The position numbers and the translations under genes are program-made. DNA of 64,000 nucleotides from Methylosinus sp. H3A (lineage in GTDB: Bacteria > Pseudomonadota > Alphaproteobacteria > Rhizobiales > Beijerinckiaceae). Position 1 is the stretch's first letter. Each line of letters starts with the position of its first letter. Location of the stretch: assembly GCF_015709455.1 (NCBI RefSeq), contig NZ_JADNQW010000006.1, positions 1 to 64,000 on the forward strand. Reading direction: 5' to 3'. Under the pieces are notes generated by a model. That model did not search any database, had not been told where the DNA came from, and saw only the letters and a program-made list of their open reading frames with translations. This document shows, piece by piece, positions 63,310 to 64,000 of the stretch.

Positions 63310-64000
63310 TCAGGCCGCTAGATCAAGCAGCTTCTTCGCCTTCGCCTCCATATCGAGGCGAACGTCCTGATGCGGCTTGTCACGCGCGACGGCCGTGATG
63401 CCCTGCACGAAATCGAAAATCGATTCCGGCGGACGGCCCTCCTCCACCAACACCGTGTCGATGATCTTGCTCGTTTCGGCCTTCGAGAAGCCGCGCCGCC
63501 GCAAGAATTCGTTGCGATCTTCGTCAGTCTTCGCCACGATGCGTTCGCGCGCAGCCTTAATGCCATTGATGAAAGGCGTCGGTGACGAGTTCGCAAAATT
63601 CAACAGCGCAGGAGCCGCCTCATGTGCGAAGCGAGAAGCGGCGTATTTGCTGTGGCGGATGGTGATCTCCTCGAAATTTTCTACGCCCCAGAGATTGCGA
63701 TTCTGACACACGGCCCGCAGATAGAAGCTCGCGATCCCGAGCGTCTTCGCTCCGACCTCCGAGTTCCAGCAATAAAACCCACGGAAATAAAGGTCCGGCG
63801 AGCCATCCGGGAGGCGGCCCGCCTCTATGGGATTCAAATCATCGACGAGGAACAGGAAGACGTCGCGATCGGAGGCATAGAGCGTCGTCGTGTCTTTCGT
63901 GATGTCCACACGCGGATTGTAGACGCCTGTCGACCAATCGAGGACGCCCGGAACTTTCCAGCGCGTGTCGCCCGTGCCATTGCCAGCGATGCGCTGCACG
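63310..64000 (-). CDS. DUF932 protein (C-terminal part, 5' end outside window)
   Basis: The frame is open to the window edge, so only the last 230 residues are seen. TLYASDRDVFLFLVDDLNPIE, FRGFYCWNSEVGAKTLGIASFYLRAVCQNRNLWG and KAETSKIIDTVLVEEGR match the DUF932 phage/plasmid family, usually about 350-400 residues. It is close to the ParB-like gene and in the same direction. Function is not known. Confidence 0.8.
   Translation of the reverse strand, partial: VQRIAGNGTGDTRWKVPGVLDWSTGVYNPRVDITKDTTTLYASDRDVFLFLVDDLNPIEAGRLPDGSPDLYFRGFYCWNSEVGAKTLGIASFYLRAVCQNRNLWGVENFEEITIRHSKYAASRFAHEAAPALLNFANSSPTPFINGIKAARERIVAKTDEDRNEFLRRRGFSKAETSKIIDTVLVEEGRPPESIFDFVQGITAVARDKPHQDVRLDMEAKAKKLLDLAA

Noticed and set aside
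1..64000. CRISPR arrays, rRNA or tRNA genes, prophage structural genes
   Set aside because: No regular spacer-repeat array, no recognisable rRNA or complete tRNA, and no capsid or tail genes were seen.

Overview
This window is a stretch of a large, GC-rich conjugative plasmid (or plasmid-like replicon), most likely from an alphaproteobacterium of the order Hyphomicrobiales (rhizobia and methylotroph relatives). The reasons are a RepC-type initiator with an antisense-RNA-like leader, a full VirB/VirD4 secretion set, a large plasmid ParB-like protein, a strawberry-notch methylase-helicase and DUF932, DUF2493 and toprim plasmid genes. The host assignment is an inference from gene content. No rRNA, tRNA or CRISPR array was seen.

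Layout. 0-14.8 kb: a conjugative type IV secretion locus in the order virB1, B2, B3, B4, two virB5-like genes, a VirB7-like lipoprotein, virB6, B8, B9, B10, B11, virD4 and a small lipoprotein, preceded by divergent nuclease-like and TrbM-like genes. The first five genes whose reading frames can be judged (SNase-like, TrbM-like, virB1, virB2, virB4) each need one single-base frameshift to be intact, whereas everything from virB5 on reads cleanly. That means either clustered indel errors or a decayed start of the operon. 14.8-20.2 kb: a relaxosome region with a relaxase and MobC-like gene on the minus strand, a 374-bp gap with CCAGA repeats that probably holds oriT, then a divergent StbABC/TraKLM-like operon. 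20.3-21.0 kb: a DUF1640 protein and an SSB. 21.3-24.1 kb: an intact IS66 element with 8-bp target duplications. 24.4-25.9 kb: repC without repA or repB, with a candidate internal origin and an upstream antisense RNA.

26-31.8 kb is an accessory block: a regulator, a secreted protein, a DUF5677-like protein, a 39-bp repeat pair, and a HEPN / DUF3800 / AlbA-Schlafen gene set that is the best candidate here for an undescribed defence system. 32.4-34.9 kb is an IS21 element inserted (6-bp duplication) into a small membrane/coiled-coil gene that can be rebuilt exactly. 35.0-37.5 kb carries an HU/IHF-like protein with a 210-residue extension, a second transglycosylase-like secreted protein and a secreted hypothetical. 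37.7-43.0 kb carries a toprim primase-like protein, a VapBC toxin-antitoxin pair, small plasmid genes, a PLD-family secreted nuclease, an HTH regulator and several strong inverted repeats.

43-52.7 kb is mostly cargo: secreted hypotheticals, a membrane acyltransferase, a lipoprotein, an SNase-like protein, an RTX protein, two tandem secreted paralogues, and a DUF2269 / epimerase-DoxX pair. 52.8-64 kb is plasmid core: a second SSB, a DUF2493 protein, an IS1380-family transposase, a 1440-residue strawberry-notch methylase-helicase, a ParB-like protein and the end of a DUF932 gene.

Together the genes support copy control (repC and its antisense RNA), stability (VapBC, the Stb-like operon, ParB-like protein), DNA processing and transfer (relaxase, MobC, VirD4, VirB channel, SSBs, PLD nuclease) and possibly defence. 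Protein family calls rest on motif recognition by eye, not on database searches.
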